A stretch of 64,000 nt of DNA from Thermus aquaticus (GTDB lineage Bacteria; Deinococcota; Deinococci; Deinococcales; Thermaceae). Under the pieces are notes generated by a model. The model was not told where the DNA came from and made no database searches. It worked only from the letters and a program-made list of their open reading frames with translations. Every line of letters starts with the position of its first letter. Position 1 is the first letter of the stretch. The stretch lies in contig NZ_LHCI01000106.1 in assembly GCF_001280255.1 (NCBI RefSeq), forward strand, positions 1,811,228-1,875,227, written 5' to 3'. A program made the translations under genes and the position numbers. Shown here piece after piece: positions 8,215 to 17,520 of this stretch.

Positions 8215-10398
8215 GCGGGTCTTTTCCGGGCGGTTCTCCTTAGGCTGCCACTCGCCGAAGTAGATGGTGTTGACCGTGGCCCGCTCGGGACGGGTGTCCC
8301 GGGCCCGGTCCTTGGGGGGTCCGACCACTTTCCTCATGTCCACCTCCTCTTCTTTCCTCTTCGTGGATGCCTCCACGTAGGGCACCAGGTCAATCTGCCT
8401 GAGCCTGGGGTTGGCGGCGGCGATGACCACCTCCATCTCGTCCCCCAAGCGGATCCTCTTCCCTTTGGGGCCCAGGAGGGCCATGGCCTCCTCGCTGTAG
8501 GTGTAGGGCCCCAGGGCCTCGAGGCGCACAAGCCCCTCCACCCCGTTTCTTAGCATGACGAAGGCCCCGAAGCCCGCCACCCCGGTCACCTTCCCCTTGA
8601 AGCGCTCCCCCAGGTGGAGCTCGGCCCACTTGGCCATGTAGTACTTGGTGAGCTCCCTCTCGGCGGCCTCGGCCTTGCGCTCCATCTCCGAGGCGTGCTC
8701 AGCGATGGCGGGGAACTGGGAAAACCACGTGGCCTTCCGCTTCTCCGTCAGGGTGCGCCGCATGGAGGCCCTTAAGACCCGGTGGACCACCAGGTCCGGG
8801 TAGCGGCGGATGGGGCTCGTGAAGTGCAGGTAGTGCTCCATGGCCAGGCCGAAGTGGCCCAGGTTCTCCGGGGCGTAGCGGGCAAGCCTGAGGGAACGGA
8901 GAACCAGGTTAGCCACCACGGGCTCCTCGGGGCGGCCCTTGGCCTCGAGGAGAACCTTCTGCAGGGCCTTGGCCGAGACCTTCTCCGGCAGGGTGTAGCC
9001 GAGGCGCTGTAGGGCCTGGCGAAGCTTGCCGTAGGCCTCCTCCAGGGGCTCCTCGTGGACCCGGAAAAGCCCGGGAAGCCCCCGCTTGACCAGGTGCTCG
9101 GCCACCAGCCGGTTGGCGAGGAGCATGAGCTCCTCAATGAGGCTCCGGGCCCGGGGCTCCTCCTGGGGGATGAGGCGCAGGGTGCCCCCCTCCACCTCCA
9201 CCTTCACCTCGGGGAAGCTGAAGTCCAAAGAGCCCTCCTTCAGGCGCTTTTCCCGCATCCTCTGGGTGAGGTCCAGAAGAAGGCTCAGGTCCTCGGCTAA
9301 GAAGGCGTGGGCCTCGGGGAGGCCAAACCCCTCGGCGAAGGCCTCCACCTCGGTGTAGGTAAGGCGGGCCACGCTCCTGATGACCCCCTCGGCGAAGCGG
9401 ACCCTCTTGACCTCCAGGTCCTCGCCGAGGTCCACCAGGACCGAGAGGACGAGGCGGTCCTCGTGGGGCTTCAGGGAGCAGACCCCGTTGGAAAGCCTCT
9501 CGGGGAGCATGGGGAGGACCCGGCCCGGCAGGTAGACGCTGGTGCCCCGCAAGAAGGCCTCCTGGTCCAGGGGGCTTCCCTCCTTCACGTAGAAGGAGAC
9601 GTCGGCGATGTGGACGCCCACCCGGTAGCCCTTGGGGAGGCGCTCTATGTGGATGGCGTCGTCAAAGTCCTTGGCGTCCACCCCGTCAATGGTGAAGACC
9701 CGAAGGGCGCGGAAGTCCTGCCGCCTCCTTAGCTCCTCCTCGGGGATGGCCAGGGGGATGGCCTCGGCCTCCTTTAAGACCTCCTCTGGGAACTCGGCCC
9801 GGAGGCCGTACTTGGCGATGACGGCCTCGGTCTCCGTCTCCGGGGCGTCCCCTTCGCCCAGATACTCCAGGAAGACCCCGTAGGGGCGCTTCTCGTAATG
9901 GACCTGGACCACGATGCGGCTTCCCCGCTTGAGGCCCTCCAGGCCTTCGGGGAGAAGCCTTAGCTCGGGGAGGCCCGGCTCGTCGGGGATGAGGACGGCG
10001 TACCCCCGCCTATAGTCCAAGGTGCCCACCACCCGCTCCCTGGCCCGCTTTAAGACCCGCTCCACCACCCCAAAGGGCCTTCCGTCCCGGCCCGGGGGCA
10101 TGACCCGGGCCTCCACCAGGTCGTCGGGCCAGGCGTCCCCCGTGTACCCCGGGGGGATGAAGAGGTCCTTCTCGGGCAGGCGCACGAAGCCGTACCCGTC
10201 CCGGTGCAGGCTGATGGGGCCCTGGACCCGGCTTGGGAGAAAGTACTGGCTCCCCTTCTTCTCCAAAAGCCCTTCCCGAACCAGGGCCTTCAGGTAGGCC
10301 TTGGCCTCCCTTTTGGAAAGCCCAAAGCGGTGGAGGATCTCCTCCAGCCGGTGGGGCTTGCCGGTTTTCTTGAAAAACTCCAGTAAGGTTTCCCGCAT
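8191..10398 (-). CDS. rnr: Ribonuclease R
   Basis: This 735-residue RNase II/R family 3'-5' exoribonuclease degrades structured RNA. The order of domains is an N-terminal winged helix (residues about 1-55), cold-shock-type RNA-binding domains (to about 200), the RNB catalytic domain with the acidic cluster VDAKDFDDAI, and a C-terminal S1 domain (KGKVTGVAGFGAFVML), ending in a basic tail RPRRKRRR. The start codon is 1 nt from the stop of the upstream aminotransferase, so it is the last gene of the glmM operon. A basic tail is typical of RNase R. Confidence 0.93.
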   Translation of the reverse strand: MRETLLEFFKKTGKPHRLEEILHRFGLSKREAKAYLKALVREGLLEKKGSQYFLPSRVQGPISLHRDGYGFVRLPEKDLFIPPGYTGDAWPDDLVEARVMPPGRDGRPFGVVERVLKRARERVVGTLDYRRGYAVLIPDEPGLPELRLLPEGLEGLKRGSRIVVQVHYEKRPYGVFLEYLGEGDAPETETEAVIAKYGLRAEFPEEVLKEAEAIPLAIPEEELRRRQDFRALRVFTIDGVDAKDFDDAIHIERLPKGYRVGVHIADVSFYVKEGSPLDQEAFLRGTSVYLPGRVLPMLPERLSNGVCSLKPHEDRLVLSVLVDLGEDLEVKRVRFAEGVIRSVARLTYTEVEAFAEGFGLPEAHAFLAEDLSLLLDLTQRMREKRLKEGSLDFSFPEVKVEVEGGTLRLIPQEEPRARSLIEELMLLANRLVAEHLVKRGLPGLFRVHEEPLEEAYGKLRQALQRLGYTLPEKVSAKALQKVLLEAKGRPEEPVVANLVLRSLRLARYAPENLGHFGLAMEHYLHFTSPIRRYPDLVVHRVLRASMRRTLTEKRKATWFSQFPAIAEHASEMERKAEAAERELTKYYMAKWAELHLGERFKGKVTGVAGFGAFVMLRNGVEGLVRLEALGPYTYSEEAMALLGPKGKRIRLGDEMEVVIAAANPRLRQIDLVPYVEASTKRKEEEVDMRKVVGPPKDRARDTRPERATVNTIYFGEWQPKENRPEKTRPRRKRRR

Positions 10399-10399
10399 T

Positions 10400-11644
10400 T
10401 TATCCTAAGAGGCCCTCGAGGGCCTTCTCCGTGGCCTCAAGGCTTTCGGAAAAGGCCGAAAGGGCCTCGTCCACGTGCTCCCGGCCGATGATCAGGGGGG
10501 GCTCCAGGCGCACCACCTTGGGGTTGTTGAGGCCGAAGGCGGTGATGACCCCCCGCTCGGCCAGCTCGGCCACCACCAGGGCCCCGATGTCGGCGTCGGT
10601 GAACTCCACCCCAAGCATCAGCCCCCGGCCCCGCACGTCCTCTATGAGGTGGGGGTACCGGGCCTTTAGGGCCTTAAGCCCCTCCATGAGGAGGCCCCCC
10701 ATCTCCAGGGCCCTCCTGGGCAGGTCCTCCTCCAGGGTGACCTCTATGGCCGCCAAGGCCGCCGCCGCCGCCAGGGGGTTGCCGCCGAAGGTGGAGGAGT
10801 GGAAGAGGGGGTTCTGCCTGAAGATCTCAAAGACCTCCCGCCGCCCCACGCAGGCCCCGATGGGCATGACCCCGCCCCCCAGGGCCTTGGCCAGGGTCAT
10901 GAGGTCGGGGGCCACGCCCTCCCAGTCCACCCCAAAGAGCCTGCCGGTGCGGCCCAGGCCGGTCTGGACCTCGTCGGCGATCATGAGGACCCCCCGCTTG
11001 CGGGTGATCTCCCGCACCCCCCGGAGGTAGCCCTCGGGAGGCACCCGGATCCCCCCTTCCCCCTGGATGGGCTCCACGATGACGGCGGCCGTATCCCCGT
11101 CTATGGCGGCCTCGAGGGCCTCGAGGTCCCCATAGGGGACCACCTTGACGCCGGGGAGGAGGGGCCTGGCCGGGTCCTGGTACTGGGGCCTGGGGGTGAG
11201 GGAGAGGGCCCCCATGGTCTTGCCGTGGAAGCCCCCCTCGGTGGTGATGATCCCCGGCTTGCCGGTGTAGGCCCGGGCCAGCTTGATGGCGGCCTCCACC
11301 GCCTCGGCCCCGGAGTTGCCGAAGAAGACCATCTCCAGGCCCTCGGGGGTGATCTCGGCCAGCTTGGCCGCCAGCCTGGCCGTGGGCTCGGAGACCAGGA
11401 CCCGCACCGACATGGGCATGCGGGCCAGCTGGGCCATCACCGCCTCCACCACCTTGGGGTGGCGGTGGCCCAGGTTCAGGGCGCCGTAAAGGCCAAGAAA
11501 GTCCAGGTAGCGCTTGCCGGTGGTGTCCCAGACGTAGGGCCCCTCGGCGTGGGATTCCACCCGGTCCAGACCGGTGAAGCGGAGGAGGCCGGCGAGCCCT
11601 GGGTTGATGTGGCGCTCAAAGAGGGAGAAGGGGGAAAGGTCCAT
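10400..11644 (-). CDS. Class III PLP-dependent aminotransferase (acetylornithine/ornithine-type)
   Basis: This 414-residue fold-type I aminotransferase has GNSGAEAVEAAIKLAR near residue 110, the PLP aspartate in IADEVQTGLGRTG, and the Schiff-base lysine in TLAKALGGGVMPIGA. The class transfers the terminal amino group of acetylornithine, ornithine, putrescine, 4-aminobutyrate or similar compounds. It is not next to arginine genes; it lies between a thioesterase and rnr. The substrate is therefore left open. Confidence 0.85.
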   Translation of the reverse strand: MDLSPFSLFERHINPGLAGLLRFTGLDRVESHAEGPYVWDTTGKRYLDFLGLYGALNLGHRHPKVVEAVMAQLARMPMSVRVLVSEPTARLAAKLAEITPEGLEMVFFGNSGAEAVEAAIKLARAYTGKPGIITTEGGFHGKTMGALSLTPRPQYQDPARPLLPGVKVVPYGDLEALEAAIDGDTAAVIVEPIQGEGGIRVPPEGYLRGVREITRKRGVLMIADEVQTGLGRTGRLFGVDWEGVAPDLMTLAKALGGGVMPIGACVGRREVFEIFRQNPLFHSSTFGGNPLAAAAALAAIEVTLEEDLPRRALEMGGLLMEGLKALKARYPHLIEDVRGRGLMLGVEFTDADIGALVVAELAERGVITAFGLNNPKVVRLEPPLIIGREHVDEALSAFSESLEATEKALEGLLG

Positions 11645-11653
11645 GCCGCTACG

Positions 11654-12052
11654 CTACCCTAAGTGTAGCACACGCAAGGCCTTCAGGATGTCCTCGGGGA
11701 TGCGGGCGGCCCGCCCGCCCACCTGGCAGAGGTGGCGGGTGAACCCCTCGGCGAGGAGGGCCTCCCCCCGCAAAACCCGGTAGCGGAAGAGGAGGGCCCG
11801 GGAGGAAACCTCCGCCAGGCGGGTCCGGACCTCCACCACCTCGCCGAAGCGGGCGGGGCTCCGGAAGGTGAGGCCCAGCTCCACCACAGGGAAGTACACC
11901 CCCCTGGCCTCCACCAGGTGGTAGGGAAGCCCCGCCTCCTCCAGAAACTCCACCCGGGCGACCTCCAGGTAAACGGCGTAGACCGAGTGGTGGACCACCC
12001 CCATCTGGTCCGTCTCCGCGTAGCGCACCTTGATCAGGGTTCGGGATTCCAC
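11654..12052 (-). CDS. Acyl-CoA thioesterase, hotdog fold (4HBT/YbgC type)
   Basis: This 132-residue single hotdog-domain protein carries the catalytic signature YAETDQMGVVHHSVYAVYLE, in which the Asp after YAET is the expected catalytic residue. It hydrolyses acyl-CoA or acyl-ACP thioesters; the physiological substrate is unknown. Its start overlaps the end of rbfA by 19 nt, so translation is probably coupled. Confidence 0.85.
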   Translation of the reverse strand: MESRTLIKVRYAETDQMGVVHHSVYAVYLEVARVEFLEEAGLPYHLVEARGVYFPVVELGLTFRSPARFGEVVEVRTRLAEVSSRALLFRYRVLRGEALLAEGFTRHLCQVGGRAARIPEDILKALRVLHLG

Positions 12053-12318
12053 GGCAGAAACGCCAGACGGGGCAGGCGCCTCAAGCGCACCCGCCGCCCC
12101 AAAGCGCTGGCAAGCCGCCTCTCGGCGTGGGCCAGGGCCTCGAGGGCCCCCTCCTGGTCCCGGAAGGCCTCCACGTAGACCGAAAGCAGGCCGCCGTCCG
12201 GGGAGAGGCGGGCGGCCTCCACGGTGAGGAGGAAGAGCCTAGGGTCCTCCAGGGCCTGGATCTCCTCCGCCAAAATCCGCCTAAGCCGCTCCTCCAGGTG
12301 GGCCTTCCCGTAGCTCAC
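12034..12318 (-). CDS. rbfA: Ribosome-binding factor A
   Basis: This 94-residue KH-like protein assists maturation of the 16S rRNA 5' end in the 30S subunit. The N-terminal helix (YGKAHLEERLRRILAEEIQAL), the DPRL segment and the VYVEAF strand fit the family, and the length is close to the usual 95-120. It lies between glmM and a thioesterase, not in the nusA-infB operon at 38-42 kb where rbfA sits in many bacteria. Confidence 0.85.
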   Translation of the reverse strand: MSYGKAHLEERLRRILAEEIQALEDPRLFLLTVEAARLSPDGGLLSVYVEAFRDQEGALEALAHAERRLASALGRRVRLRRLPRLAFLPWNPEP

Positions 12319-12327
12319 GCCCCCAGC

Positions 12328-13629
12328 TTACCCCCGGGCCAGGGCCTCCACCACCCGGGCCAGCTCCTGGGCCACCGCCTCCGCGCCCTCCTCGGCCTCC
12401 ACCATGACCCGGATCAGGGGCTCGGTGCCCGAGGGGCGCACGCTCACCCGGCCCCGGCCCGCAAGCCGCCTCGTTGCCTCCTCTATGGCCGCCTTGAGCC
12501 TGGGGTCCTCCATGACCCGCGCCTTGTCCTCCACCCGCACGTTAAGGAGGACCTGGGGGTACATGGGAAGCCGCTCGTACCATTCGGAGAGGTCGCCCCC
12601 TAGGCGCTTCAGGGCCTCCAGGGTGAGGAGGGCGGAAAGGAGCCCGTCCCCCGTGGTGTGGTGGCGGCGGAAGATGACGTGGCCCGAGGGCTCCCCCCCG
12701 AGGTGAAGGCCCTTCTCCTTCAGCATTTCCAGAACGTAGCGGTCCCCCACCTGGGCCCGGTGGAAGGCGAGGCCCCGCTCCCGGAGGGCCACCTCGAGGC
12801 CCATGTTGCTCATGACCGTGCCCACCACCCCGGGCTCGCCGAAGGCCAAAGCGGTGAGGTAGAGGATGTGGTCCCCGTGGAAAAGCCGCCCCTTGCGGTC
12901 AATGAACTGGACCCGGTCCCCGTCGCCGTCAAAGGCGATGCCCAGGTCCAGCCCTAGCTCCACCACGAAGCGGGAAAGGGCCTCGGGGTGGGTGGAGCCG
13001 CACCCCTTGTTGATGTTCCTGCCGTCGGGCGTGTTGAAGAAGGCCATGACCTCGGCCCCCGCCCTCTGGAAGACCTTGGGGCCCACCCGGTAGGTGGCTC
13101 CGTGGGCCAGGTCCAGGCCCATCTTCAGGCCCGTGAGGTCCGGGGCGTGTTCCAGGAGGAAGTCCATGTACATGCGCTCGGCCTCGCGGAAGTCCCCCAC
13201 GGTGCCGATGCCCCGGGTAGGGTGAGCCTCGTCCAGAAGCGCCTCTATGGCCTCCTCGGCCTCGTCGGGGAGCTTCTCCCCCGAGGGGCCGAAGAACTTG
13301 ATGCCGTTGTCCTGGTAGGGGTTGTGGCTGGCGGAGATCATGGCCCCGGCGGTGGCCCCCAGGCGGCGGGTGAGGTGGGCCACCCCCGGGGTGGGCAGGA
13401 CCCCCAGGTGCTCCACCCGTACCCCCTGGCTCATGAGGCCCGCCGCCAACGCGGCCTCCAAGAGGTCCGAGGACTCCCGGGTGTCCTTGGCCAGGAGGAC
13501 CACGGGCCTAGGGCTTTCCTGGCGGAAGTAGGCCCCCGCCGCCTGGCCTAACCTCAGGACGAACTCCGGGGTCAGGGGGGGCTTGCCCGCCTCCCCCCGC
13601 ACCCCGTCGGTGCCGAAGTAGCGCCTCAC
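12328..13629 (-). CDS. glmM: Phosphoglucosamine mutase
   Basis: This 433-residue enzyme interconverts glucosamine-6-phosphate and glucosamine-1-phosphate for peptidoglycan precursors. It starts with RRYFGTDGVRGEAG, has the phosphoserine loop ISASHNP (Ser101), the metal-binding DGDGDR, and a C-terminal RPSGTEPLIRVMVE phosphate-binding motif. I chose the GTG at 13629 because the family begins there and TATAGT lies 7 nt upstream; the open frame runs further upstream but that part is not conserved. It heads the run glmM-rbfA-thioesterase-aminotransferase-rnr. Confidence 0.93.
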   Translation of the reverse strand: MRRYFGTDGVRGEAGKPPLTPEFVLRLGQAAGAYFRQESPRPVVLLAKDTRESSDLLEAALAAGLMSQGVRVEHLGVLPTPGVAHLTRRLGATAGAMISASHNPYQDNGIKFFGPSGEKLPDEAEEAIEALLDEAHPTRGIGTVGDFREAERMYMDFLLEHAPDLTGLKMGLDLAHGATYRVGPKVFQRAGAEVMAFFNTPDGRNINKGCGSTHPEALSRFVVELGLDLGIAFDGDGDRVQFIDRKGRLFHGDHILYLTALAFGEPGVVGTVMSNMGLEVALRERGLAFHRAQVGDRYVLEMLKEKGLHLGGEPSGHVIFRRHHTTGDGLLSALLTLEALKRLGGDLSEWYERLPMYPQVLLNVRVEDKARVMEDPRLKAAIEEATRRLAGRGRVSVRPSGTEPLIRVMVEAEEGAEAVAQELARVVEALARG

Positions 13630-13636
13630 GGCGGCC

Positions 13637-13642
13637 ACTATA
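13637..13642 (-). promoter_or_regulatory. -10 element TATAGT for glmM, leaderless
   Basis: TATAGT on the minus strand ends 7 nt before the GTG start. No good -35 hexamer is visible at the expected distance. Confidence 0.5.
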
Positions 13643-13684
13643 CCAGGGCCCGGGGGACAGGTGGCGAGGTTTTTCGCGGCTTGA

Positions 13685-13728
13685 TTTACTAAGCACACTG
13701 AGTAAAAATACTTACTGTGCTGAGCAAA
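13685..13728. repeat. 44-bp imperfect palindrome over the ATPase start codon
   Basis: Pairing bases outward from the centre at 13706/13707, 16 of 22 pairs match. The best inner arm is AGCACA / TGTGCT, and the outer arms are TTTACTAAGCAC and GTGCTGAGCAAA. It covers the GTG at 13717 and lies between two divergent genes. It is AT-rich against its surroundings. It could be an operator, a hairpin that hides the start codon, or an insertion target. Confidence 0.7.
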
Positions 13729-14904
13729 AACACCTTTACCCGTCCCCAAGCCCAGGAACTGCTAAGGCGGCTCAAGGCGCCCCGCCACCTGCTGCAGGTG
13801 GTCCTAGGCCCCAGGCAGGTGGGCAAGACCACCCTGGCCCTACAGGTGGCCCAGACCTCCGGCCTTCCCTACCACTACGCCTCCGCCGATGAACCCACCC
13901 TCAAGGAAGCCCCCTGGCTGGAAACCCAGTGGACCCTGGCCCGCCGCCTGGCCCAGACGGGGGAAGCCCTCCTGGTCTTGGACGAAGTCCAGAAGGCGTT
14001 GGGCTGGTCGGAGACCCTAAAGCGCCTCTGGGACGAGGACACCCTCCAGGGCCTCCCCCTCAAGGTGGTCCTCTTAGGTTCCTCTCCCCTACTCCTGCAG
14101 AAGGGCCTTTCGGAAAGCCTTGCTGGCCGCTTTGAGGTCCTTCGCCTCCCCCACTGGACCTTTTACGAGATGGAGCGGGCCTTCGGGTACGCCCTCCCCG
14201 AGTACCTTTACTTCGGGGGGTACCCGGGCACGGCCCCCTTGCGGGGGGAACCGGAGAGGTTCGCCCGCTACATCAAAGACGCCCTTCTGGAGACCACCCT
14301 GGGACGCGATATCCTGCTCCACGCTCGGGTGGAGAAACCCGCCCTCCTAAGACGGGTTTTGGAGCTCGGCCTCCTCTACAGCGGCCAGGTGCTCTCCTAC
14401 ACAAAGATGCTGGGGCAACTCCAGGATGCCGGGAACACGGTGACCCTGGCCCATTACTTGGAGCTCCTAGGAGGGGCGGGCCTCCTAGCCGCCCTGCAGA
14501 AGTACGCCGCCGAGCCCTTCCGGCGCCGCGCCTCGAGCCCCAAGCTCCTGGCCCTTAATACGGGGCTCATCACGGCGGTCTTGGGGCTTTCCCCAAAGGA
14601 GGTGTGGGCGGACGCCGCCCTCATGGGGCGGCTCGTGGAAACCGCCGTGGGCGCCCACCTTCTGGCCCACGCCCCCCACGGGGGCTTTGAGGTGTACTAC
14701 TGGCGGGAAAGGGACCAGGAGGTTGACTTCGTCTTGAAGAAGGGAAGGCGCCTTCTGGCTTTGGAGGTCAAAAGCGCCCCTTCCCAAAGGACCAAAGGGC
14801 TAAAAGCCTTCACCCAGGCCTTTGGAGGAAAGGGGCTACTCCTGGGCCCAGGGGGTATCCCCCTGGAAGCCTTCCTTCGGGAGGACCCCCTGGCCTTTCT
14901 TTAG
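13717..14904 (+). CDS. AAA-type ATPase with DUF4143 C-terminal domain
   Basis: This 395-residue protein of the AAA_14/DUF4143 group is common in thermophile accessory DNA and of unsettled function. Walker A is GPRQVGKTTLA near residue 32 and Walker B is LLVLDEVQKA. The C-terminal part contains EVDFVLKKGRRLLALEVKS, which looks like a PD-(D/E)xK nuclease core with D, E and K in place. It starts with GTG inside a 44-bp palindrome. Single transcription unit, convergent with polA; likely acquired by transfer, judging from the AT-rich upstream patch. Confidence 0.8.
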   Translation: MLSKNTFTRPQAQELLRRLKAPRHLLQVVLGPRQVGKTTLALQVAQTSGLPYHYASADEPTLKEAPWLETQWTLARRLAQTGEALLVLDEVQKALGWSETLKRLWDEDTLQGLPLKVVLLGSSPLLLQKGLSESLAGRFEVLRLPHWTFYEMERAFGYALPEYLYFGGYPGTAPLRGEPERFARYIKDALLETTLGRDILLHARVEKPALLRRVLELGLLYSGQVLSYTKMLGQLQDAGNTVTLAHYLELLGGAGLLAALQKYAAEPFRRRASSPKLLALNTGLITAVLGLSPKEVWADAALMGRLVETAVGAHLLAHAPHGGFEVYYWRERDQEVDFVLKKGRRLLALEVKSAPSQRTKGLKAFTQAFGGKGLLLGPGGIPLEAFLREDPLAFL

Positions 14905-14971
14905 GGCAAAAAACCCTCATACCCTTGTTTCCTGTTTCCTTCGGCCCACCATGCCTGGTAACTTCCCCAGA

Positions 14972-15019
14972 AACCTTTTGCCGGGGCCCCCATGCTGGCT
15001 TGGGCCAGCATGGGGTGGT
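14972..15019. repeat. 48-bp hairpin repeat, copy 1
   Basis: This stretch is identical over 48 bp to 27625-27672. Its core is a perfect 12-bp stem (CCCCATGCTGGC / GCCAGCATGGGG) with a TTGG loop, preceded by CCTTTTGCCGGGG. It lies between the convergent ATPase and polA genes and could end both transcripts. Similarity continues weakly about 12 bp further to the left. Confidence 0.8.
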
Positions 15020-15020
15020 A

Positions 15021-17519
15021 TCACTCCTTGGCGGAGAGCCAGTCCTCCCCTATCCCCACCTCCACCTCCAGGGGCACGGCCAGGGGATACACCCCCTCCA
15101 TGACCTCCTTGGCCAGCCGGGCCACGGCCTCCGCCCTCTCTTTTGGGGCCTCGAGGACCAGCTCGTCGTGGACCTGAAGGAGCATCCTGGCCCCCATTTC
15201 CTCCAGCCTGGGGAAGAGCTTCACCATAGCCAGCTTCATGAGGTCGGCGGCGGTGCCCTGGACGGGCATGTTGAAGGCCATGCGCTCGGCCGCCTCCCGC
15301 ACGCTCTTCACCCGGGCCTCTAGGTCTGGCACGTAGCGGCGGCGGCCGAAGAGGGTCTCCACGTACCCCCGCCTCCTGCCCTCCTCCAGGGTCTTCTCAA
15401 TCCAGGCCCGCACCTTGGGGAAGCTCTGAAAGTAGCGCTCAATGAAGGCCTGGGCCTCCTCGTAAGGGATGGCTAGCTCCTGGGAGAGGCGGTGGGCCGA
15501 CATGCCGTAGAGGACCCCGAAGTTGATGGTCTTGGCCGCCCGGCGCATCAGGGGGTCCACGGCCTCCCGGGGGACGCCGAACATCCAGCTGGCGGTCTCC
15601 GTGTGGATGTCCCGCCCCTCCTGGAAGACCCGGATCAGGTTCTCGTCGCCGGAGAGGTGGGCCAGCACCCTGAGCTCTATCTGGCTATAGTCCAGGGCCA
15701 CCAATAGCCACCCCTCCTCGGCGATGAAGGCCCGGCGGATCCTCTGCCCAAGCGGGGTGCGGACGGGGATGTTCTGGAGGTTGGGATCGGAGCTACTTAG
15801 CCTGCCCGTGGCCGTGGCCGTCTGGTTGAAGCGGGTGTGGAGGCGGCCCGTCCTGGGGTGGATGAGGTCCGGCAAGGGGTCAATGTAGGTGCTCTTCAGC
15901 TTGGTGAGCTCCCGGTACTGCAGGATCTTCTCCACGATGGGGTGGGCCTCGCGGAGGGCCTCCAGGACGGCGGCGCTGGTGGAGCGCTTGCCGGTCTTCT
16001 CCGTCTTGCCGATGGCGGGAAGCCCTAGCTCGTCAAAGAGGACCCTTTCCAGCTGGTCCCGGGAGTTGAGGTTGAAGGGGTGGCCGGCCAGGCGGAAGAC
16101 CTCGGCCTCGAGGCGGGCGATCTCCTCGGCCACCTCCAGGGACAAGGCCCTGAGATAGGCCACGTCCAGGCGCACCCCCGTGGCCTCCATGTGGGCCAGG
16201 ACAGCGGAAAGGGGCCTCTCCACCTCCCGGTAAAGCCAAAGGAGCCTCTCCTCCCCCTCAAGCCTCCCCCACAGGTTGGCGAAGAGCCTCTCGGAAAGGG
16301 CGGCCCGCTCCCCCGCCTCCTCCGTCCACTCCCCGCCGTAGCGCCGGGCCACCCCCTCGGGGGGGGTGTTGGAAGGGTCCAGGAGGTAGGCGAGGAGCAT
16401 GGGGTCGTCGCCGGGCGGGAGGCCAAGGCCTTCCCTCAGGGCCAGAACGCTCAGGTCTTTGGCGAGAAGCCCCCGCGCCTCCTTCAGGTCCCTGAGGGCT
16501 TTATAAGGCTCGGGGGCCCGGTGGACCCGGCCCCCCCTGGCGGCGGCCAGGGCCAGAAGATCGGCCCACATGGGCTCCTTGCGGGAAAGCACAAAGCCCA
16601 CGAAGGCCCCTTCCGGCGGGGGCCAGGGGGCCTCCTCCAGGGCCTTGGGGCTTTCCAGAAGGCCGAACTCGTGGAGGAGGCTGCCAAACTCAAGCCTCTC
16701 CAGAAAGGCCCTAAGCCTCTCCCGGTCGGGCTCCCGCCTTTTGGCGAAGTCCACCTCCAGGGGCAGGTCGGTGCGCACCTTGGCCAGGTCCCAGGAGAGC
16801 TTCAGATCGTCCATGTGGGCCAGGATCTTCTCCCGGATGGCGGGCTTCAGCCGGTCCAGGTTCTTGAGGAGGGCTTCCAGGCTCCCCCACTCCTCCAGAA
16901 GCTTCCTCGCCGTCTTCTCCCCGATGCCCTTGACCCCGGGAAGGTTGTCGGACTCGTCCCCGGTCAGGGCCCGGTAGTCGGCCCACTGGTCGGGCCTCAG
17001 GCCGTACTTTTCCCAAAGCCAGGCCGGGGTGATGAGGTACCCCTCGGGGTGGAGGACGTGGATGCGGTCGGAAAGGAGCTGGTAAAGGTCTTTGTCGGCG
17101 GTGAGGATGCGGACCTCGTAGCCCTCCTTTTCCGCCTTCTTGGCCAGGCTGGCCAGGACGTCGTCCGCCTCGTAGCCCGGGACCTCGAGGCGCGCCAGCC
17201 CCAGGAGGTCCACCAGCTCCTTGATGAGGGCGAGTTGCCGGGGAAAGTCCTCCGGCGTGGGGGCCCGGCCCGCCTTGTACCCCCCGTAGGCCTCGTGGCG
17301 GAAGGAGGGGGCCTTGGCGTCAAAGACCACGATCACCGCGTCCCCGTCCTCCTTGAGGGCCTTGAGGAGGCTCTTGGCGAAGCCGTAGACCGCCTGCACC
17401 GGCTCCCCCCGGCTGGTGGTGAGGCCCTTCAGGGCGTGGAAGGTGCGGTAGGCCAGGTGGTGGCCGTCCACCAGGAGGACCCGGCCCTTGGGCTCAAAGA
17501 GGGGCAGCATCCCCCTCAT
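15021..17519 (-). CDS. polA: DNA polymerase I (Taq polymerase)
   Basis: This 832-residue family A DNA polymerase is the enzyme known as Taq. The order is a 5' nuclease domain (about 1-290), an inactive 3'-5' exonuclease-like domain (about 290-420) that lacks the usual catalytic acidic residues, and the polymerase domain with motif A DYSQIELR, motif B RRAAKTINFGVLYG and motif C VHDELV. It matches the published Taq sequence as I remember it, except Pro instead of Thr at residue 386 (codon 16362-16364). It is the third gene after aroE and yigZ, with GGAAGGG before the ATG. Confidence 0.98.
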   Translation of the reverse strand: MRGMLPLFEPKGRVLLVDGHHLAYRTFHALKGLTTSRGEPVQAVYGFAKSLLKALKEDGDAVIVVFDAKAPSFRHEAYGGYKAGRAPTPEDFPRQLALIKELVDLLGLARLEVPGYEADDVLASLAKKAEKEGYEVRILTADKDLYQLLSDRIHVLHPEGYLITPAWLWEKYGLRPDQWADYRALTGDESDNLPGVKGIGEKTARKLLEEWGSLEALLKNLDRLKPAIREKILAHMDDLKLSWDLAKVRTDLPLEVDFAKRREPDRERLRAFLERLEFGSLLHEFGLLESPKALEEAPWPPPEGAFVGFVLSRKEPMWADLLALAAARGGRVHRAPEPYKALRDLKEARGLLAKDLSVLALREGLGLPPGDDPMLLAYLLDPSNTPPEGVARRYGGEWTEEAGERAALSERLFANLWGRLEGEERLLWLYREVERPLSAVLAHMEATGVRLDVAYLRALSLEVAEEIARLEAEVFRLAGHPFNLNSRDQLERVLFDELGLPAIGKTEKTGKRSTSAAVLEALREAHPIVEKILQYRELTKLKSTYIDPLPDLIHPRTGRLHTRFNQTATATGRLSSSDPNLQNIPVRTPLGQRIRRAFIAEEGWLLVALDYSQIELRVLAHLSGDENLIRVFQEGRDIHTETASWMFGVPREAVDPLMRRAAKTINFGVLYGMSAHRLSQELAIPYEEAQAFIERYFQSFPKVRAWIEKTLEEGRRRGYVETLFGRRRYVPDLEARVKSVREAAERMAFNMPVQGTAADLMKLAMVKLFPRLEEMGARMLLQVHDELVLEAPKERAEAVARLAKEVMEGVYPLAVPLEVEVGIGEDWLSAKE

Positions 17520-17520
17520 G

